Part shown: piece by piece, positions 41,622-41,665 of the stretch
How positions within the stretch are numbered: the first letter of the stretch is position 1
Layout: every line of letters begins with the position of its first letter
Assembly (NCBI GenBank): GCA_904502015.1
Contig: CAJGEA010000003.1
Location: forward strand, 1 to 41,665
Length of the DNA: 41,665 nucleotides
Direction: 5' to 3'
DNA from: an uncultured Clostridia bacterium
GTDB taxonomy: Bacteria; Bacillota; Clostridia; Oscillospirales; CAG-272
Translations under genes and position numbers: made by a program
The notes under the pieces: model-generated
The model's database searches: none
Told to the model about the DNA's origin: nothing
Seen by the model: the letters and a program-made list of their open reading frames with translations, nothing else

Positions 41622-41665
41622 ATTATGATGATTGGAGGTCGTGAAAATAAATAGCTAAGTTGCCG

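Overview
This window comes from an endospore-forming Firmicute, most likely a Clostridia-class anaerobe of the gut type. The evidence is an alpha/beta small acid-soluble spore protein (SASP) at the left end, a CotJC-like spore-coat manganese-catalase protein at the right end, AGGAG-type ribosome binding sites, some TTG/GTG starts, and sigma-A promoters with 17-18 bp spacing. No species can be named from sequence alone.

Layout. (1) 1-114: start of a SASP gene on the minus strand. (2) 594-8343: an accessory island, all plus strand. It holds an HEXXH protease-like protein, two small paired proteins with a possible integrase-N-terminal-like (SAM-like) helical domain behind a promoter with a perfect palindrome, and then a tight four-gene run. 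That run is an NMNAT fused to a PARG-type (DUF2263-like) ADP-ribose hydrolase, a DUF6939-like protein, a protein resembling only the C-terminal half of a DUF262 protein, and a full DUF262-DUF1524 (GmrSD-type) nuclease. I regard the run as a candidate undescribed NAD/ADP-ribose-linked anti-phage system. A decayed second SASP copy (8451-8656) lies on the right of the island. (3) 8816-35289: a long exopolysaccharide locus behind two good promoters. It has a phosphoglycosyl-transferase (chain starter), an SDR, a GT2, LicD, a DHH pyrophosphatase-like protein, a NadM-like nucleotidyltransferase, a histidine-phosphatase-like protein, two giant secreted proteins (1992 and 1942 aa), a further GT2, three GT4 enzymes, a Wzy-like polymerase, a Wzx-like flippase and a nucleotide-sugar dehydrogenase, closed by a strong terminator. 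(4) 37404-35363, minus: a two-gene phage-like pair (small protein plus metallophosphatase). (5) 38766-37657, minus: prfB. (6) 40858-38924, minus: a membrane-bound CapD/WbpM-type nucleotide-sugar 4,6-dehydratase, probably feeding the same polysaccharide. (7) 41621-41085, minus: cotJC with a disturbed 5' end.

How the genes fit together. The polysaccharide genes form a Wzx/Wzy-type pathway. LicD together with the PPase-like, nucleotidyltransferase and phosphatase-like genes suggests that the polymer carries a phosphodiester-linked substituent made from a nucleotide-activated precursor. The two giant proteins carry an N-terminal phosphodiester glycosidase (NAGPA) domain, so they may trim or remodel just such linkages outside the cell while their BspA-type leucine-rich repeats bind partners. 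This is inference from neighbourhood and family knowledge. No searches or structure predictions were run.
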